DNA of 64,000 nucleotides. Origin: Lepas anatifera (Eukaryota > Arthropoda > Thecostraca > Lepadidae). The translations under genes were made by a program, and so were the position numbers. The stretch lies in NCBI GenBank assembly GCA_034440635.1, contig JAOTON010002098.1, positions 310,001-374,000 on the forward strand. Reading direction: 5' to 3'. The notes beneath the pieces were generated by a model. That model saw only the letters and a list, made by a program, of their open reading frames with translations. It made no database searches and was not told where the DNA came from. Of the stretch, positions 60,480 through 64,000 are shown piece after piece (position 1 is the stretch's first letter; each line of letters begins with the position of its first letter).

Positions 60480-60520
60480 AGGATTTGACCTTACCTGAGG
60501 TCAGGTCAAGGTCAAATTAG
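60480..60520. promoter_or_regulatory. AGGTCA half-site array
   Basis: ACCTGAGGTCAGGTCAAGGT and the following CAAAT give three overlapping or adjacent AGGTCA-like half-sites, including TCAAGGTCA. Nuclear-receptor binding is inference only. Confidence 0.25.
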
Positions 60521-60599
60521 ATAAAATGCATATAATTAGAACCACAAAAACAAGGTGAATCTAATGCAGCTAAAATAAACGCTCTATCACCATCTGCTA

Positions 60600-61106
60600 C
60601 TATTTACTATTTATTTATTTATTTCGACATCCTACAAGACCTTGCCAGGTTTCTCCACTCCGTGAGGGCTATTCCGAAACCATCGTCACAGTAACAACAG
60701 TCACAGTACAACAATATAACACAGTATAACACATAAATATAACAATTAAGAATGTAAGCATAATTTCAACAACTGTGTTGCGCGGCTAACTGGAATTTCT
60801 TATGACTTGCCTAATGCGACATTTGAAGACATTGGTACTGACAATATTAAGATCATTGGGTACAACGTGCTGGTTAAATTTTGCAGATGCTCGATATATG
60901 AACTGACGTTTTCCATGGTTGTTATTTGGATGATAGAGTGACAGATGCAATGATTGCCGGGTTTCACGAGCTATAGTTTCGTGGTTGAATGATATGTTGT
61001 TTCTTATAGATGAGGGGGTTTCGTTCGTGATGATTTTATGCAGTAAGCATACATCGAAATAGGTTAACAACTGGGGAATCGTCAGCCATTCTAATTGTCG
61101 AAGCAC
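60600..61106 (-). mobile_element. 3' end of a second LINE
   Basis: The minus-strand frame QLEWLTIPQLLTYFDVCLLH, then HETIARETRQSLHLSLYHPN, then RASAKFNQHVV matches the usual C-terminal shape of LINE reverse-transcriptase proteins (L-W-L-T-I-P...RxTRQS...R.A..FN). A short 3' UTR and an AAATAAATAAATA tail at 60608-60630 follow. It is 5'-truncated. Confidence 0.65.
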
Positions 61107-61229
61107 ATCGGAGATATGGGCATATTTTCTACGCCCAGATATTCAGTACATTCAGTACGCCCAGATATAAGTTATTCAGTTAAAACCATTTTTCCCATGT
61201 ATTTCCATGTATTTCCAACCATATATGTC

Positions 61230-62735
61230 CCGCGGCCGCGGCGTCGGCAAGTCCACCAACGCCGTCCGATGTGCAGACGGGGCTAGGAACTCGAACAGTA
61301 TGAGTACAATTCTCTTATTGTCGGCTTCAGCCGGTCGTGTCATCACCTCGGGAGCTGCAGTACTCACTCAGAAGTATGCCGGAGGCGGCCAGCAACGACG
61401 GCTGGAGACACCTGGCTGTCTCCACCCGGCCCTCTTCGGACTCTCTACCAGCCCATCCATCTATGAACGCTCCAACCTACAATAATGTGTCGGCGCCGTG
61501 TGCGGCTGGACCTGACTCAGTCGCGCTTCCCCGCCCGGCGGGGGCGGCGGGCGCGCGTTTCGCTAGGCACACCTCTGCAGTGGCCGGCGGTGTATCGCTC
61601 TGCTCAAAAATAGCGTCTGTAGTGGCTGCGGCACAAAATGGGGGACCTCCGCTGTCTGGATCGGACACTACTGCGCCAAATGTGTTCGCTGAACGACCAC
61701 ATCCGGGAGTTCGAGCGGCCGGAGCGTTCTCCAATCTGGAATGGTGACTGCGACGCGACGGCTCGGCTGACGAGGAGTGGCGATGCAGCTGGATCGGCCG
61801 ACAACAACTGACCTGTGTCCGAGCGGCTTTTGGCTGCTCCAGCCTCAGCCTGGGGTTTGGCGACATTCTCGCTAACCACTGCTCCGGACGGGCTATGGGG
61901 CCGAACGCCCATTCCTGGCATATGTATTTGCGATATTCTTTTGCTTTTCCGTTTCTCTTCTATGTTTTTTTATGTTTGTTTGCTGCCGACTTATTTTGTT
62001 CTTTTCCTTTATTTCGTTTTTTGTTTTTTTTGGTTTGATTCGATTAGTGTAATAGCTTGGACTCGCCGAACATGACTTTTTCTGTTTGTTTAAATTGTTC
62101 AGTTTTGTCTTTGCTTTGTTTTGTGTGTTTTTCTGTTGTTTTTAGTTTTGTTTTGATTCCATTAGTTGCTCTCACTGATTGCATGCTCTGATTAAATGTT
62201 TTTAGTTTGATAGGTTTGTACGCTGCTTAAGTGCTTGTCCTATTTTCTTATGTTTTATGTTTATTGTTTATGTTTGTTTATTTTTCTTGCTTTTATTAAA
62301 TCAGTGGTTTCTTAGATTTGATATGCTTAACATATGTGGCCCCCTACTTACTACTTATAGCTTAACTTTGTTAGTTTTTGTTTTGTCTCCTGTTTTGTTT
62401 GTTCTTGATTTTATTTTGCTTTTAAGTGTGTTGTGGCATTATATTTCTGTTCTGTTTCATTATTATTTAAGGCTCATCTCGTTTTGTATGTCTTTTCTCG
62501 TTCCGCGGGTGCTGCTTCTTTGCTGGCGGTTTATGTTTTGTACCTATGTTATAATAATTTGCTTTAATCTGAAAACTGATCGCCTACTTCCTCTTATTCT
62601 CTACTCTGTGCCTGTGACATTCTGTTCTGTTGCTTCTTATTGCTTTGCCCTGTTTCATGTCTTCTTTTGCGTCTGTTGCCTGTCTATTTGAAAAATGAAA
62701 TAAAAAAGTTGATGATGATGAATGGGAGAATCAAC
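61230..62735 (+). mobile_element. Probable LINE-derived 3' region with GATGATGATGA tail
   Basis: A GC-rich part (61230-61920) with open frames on both strands is followed by 800 bp of T-rich sequence (TTTTGTTTTG phrases). It ends in AAATGAAATAAAAAAGTTGATGATGATGA at about 62690-62722. A poly(A)-like signal plus a TGA-type microsatellite tail is common at LINE 3' ends. No reverse-transcriptase motif is visible, so the first part could be unrelated genomic DNA. Confidence 0.4.
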
Positions 62736-64000
62736 AGTACTGATTTTGTCCGAGACATGTCTGTCTGAGGAAAATTCACTGTTTCGTCAAACAGGGGTCG
62801 GCGGCTGCTAGTGCAGGGTTCGCGAACAATAAAGAACGCTCAAAAAAGAAGACCGTTCAAGAAGACAACATCTAAAGCTTCTTTAAAGCCCCTGCACCAG
62901 GGGTGTGGATTTTTATCTCTTTGGGGGTGCCTCGGCACCCCCAATGGTGTGCTGGACACCCTTAATGGTGATTGTGGCACCCTCACCAAAAAGGGAAGCA
63001 AAGTGCTGATAAAGTGCGTAAATAGAAGAAGTTTTCAACAAATACCTGTTCCACATTGTTATAGTGACATTCGGGCTCTGACTTACAACAATATTTAACT
63101 TAATATAAACTTAACTTAATATAATCTAAAAAATAACTTAATATAACTTAACTTAATATAAACTTAATATTTTATCAAACAACGGAAAACCTCAGACATA
63201 ATGGGAAATAAACATCGATGATGTTTCAAGTTCAAAATTAGATTTTGTGCCTTTTCGCCATCCAACACGGAGCAAAACAGCACGTGTTTCCCTCTTCTGG
63301 TTTATTATCTGGTTGTACTTCGGCAACGCTCCCTATTAGTTCTCACTCTCTATAACTCGTCCGACGGTTAAGTTTTATATTTATGAACGTCTTTCTCCTC
63401 CTTCCCTCGGTTACGTTGGGACCGGGCCCCAATCCTCTCCACTCAGCAGAAACTCATCGCGACACTCCCGACTTCAGCGAACTCGGCCGCCGGCTAGCCT
63501 GTGCTGACTGCCGCCGTCTCGCCTGTACCGAAGAGCAGCCTCGGATGGTGTGGCAAATAATCAAGCCAATAGAGGGCAAGGTATGGCTGGAAAGTTTGGA
63601 AAAAACATAATGTAATACATCTCCTGGTTCATGATTTAATGCTCTATCATTTTCATGGAAAAATTTCCGCTGAATTTTACGTGATACAAGTGAACGCGCT
63701 TCCACCAATCAGCGGCCACCATCCACCGGCAGCCATAATTGCCTGCGGGCACAGAGGTTACAGAGGTCACGCTGGGCGCCGCTGATGCCAAGTTCAAGCC
63801 TCAGTGGGGGGGGGGTCGCGGGCGGATTGTAATACCAACATGCGTGGTGTTGAAAATAGTGGTCGCTGTGCCTGGTGTCAGACTGAGGGAGGAGGGACCG
63901 GTGTTGGAGACAACAGCCCTGTTCCAGCTGTCAGCACAGTTTTGTCAGCAGGCCCTCTAACCTGTCCTCCAGAAAAGAAACATCAGCGCCATAACCGCCT
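62736..64000. other. Intergenic DNA to the window end, with one AT repeat
   Basis: At 63098-63172 AACTTAATATAAACTTAACT repeats loosely. A GC-rich stretch lies at 63400-63550. Open frames stay below 100 codons and none is recognised. Confidence 0.45.

Overview
This is a eukaryotic nuclear window, most likely from an arthropod and possibly a crustacean. The evidence is two intron-containing atonal-family bHLH genes, a TATA plus TCAGTT (arthropod-type initiator) core promoter, short GT-AG introns, and very dense transposon and satellite content. Nothing bacterial is visible: no operons, no Shine-Dalgarno spacing, and almost every long open frame lies inside a tandem repeat. The species cannot be named from the sequence.

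Layout. 1-3.1 kb is a decayed GC-rich minisatellite. 6.4-7.8 kb (+) carries an atonal/ATOH1-like gene whose bHLH domain ends the protein. The assembled sequence breaks its frame once, at a C5 run. 9.4-10.3 kb is a 65-bp tandem array. 11.26-12.49 kb is a TTAA-flanked piggyBac-like non-autonomous element. 17.3-18.0 kb is a 19-bp array and 18.95-24.40 kb a roughly 130-copy array of 41-43 bp units. 25.7-26.6 kb is a LINE 3' end split by a hAT-type MITE. 28.4-29.6 kb (-) carries a second, divergent atonal-superfamily bHLH gene with its own first exon. SINE copies lie at 27.05 and 37.67 kb. 38.2-40.6 kb is a block of three unrelated minisatellites. 42.7-45.2 kb holds a promoter or solo LTR, two unidentified exon-like segments and a Penelope-like (GIY-YIG) relic. 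46.73-53.00 kb is a composite bounded by matching termini and TTAA. It contains several hAT MITEs and a second, inverted copy of the piggyBac-like element. 54.6-62.7 kb has more TTAA MITEs, nuclear-receptor-like half-site clusters and two further LINE 3' ends.

The only genes I can support with confidence are the two bHLH genes. Both encode predicted proneural-type transcription factors that would bind E-boxes as heterodimers with a Daughterless/E-protein partner. They lie about 21 kb apart on opposite strands, both have an intron upstream of the bHLH, and they may be an old local duplication. Most of the rest is mobile-element and satellite DNA, and many insertions are dated relative to one another by nesting and by target-site duplications read directly from the sequence.
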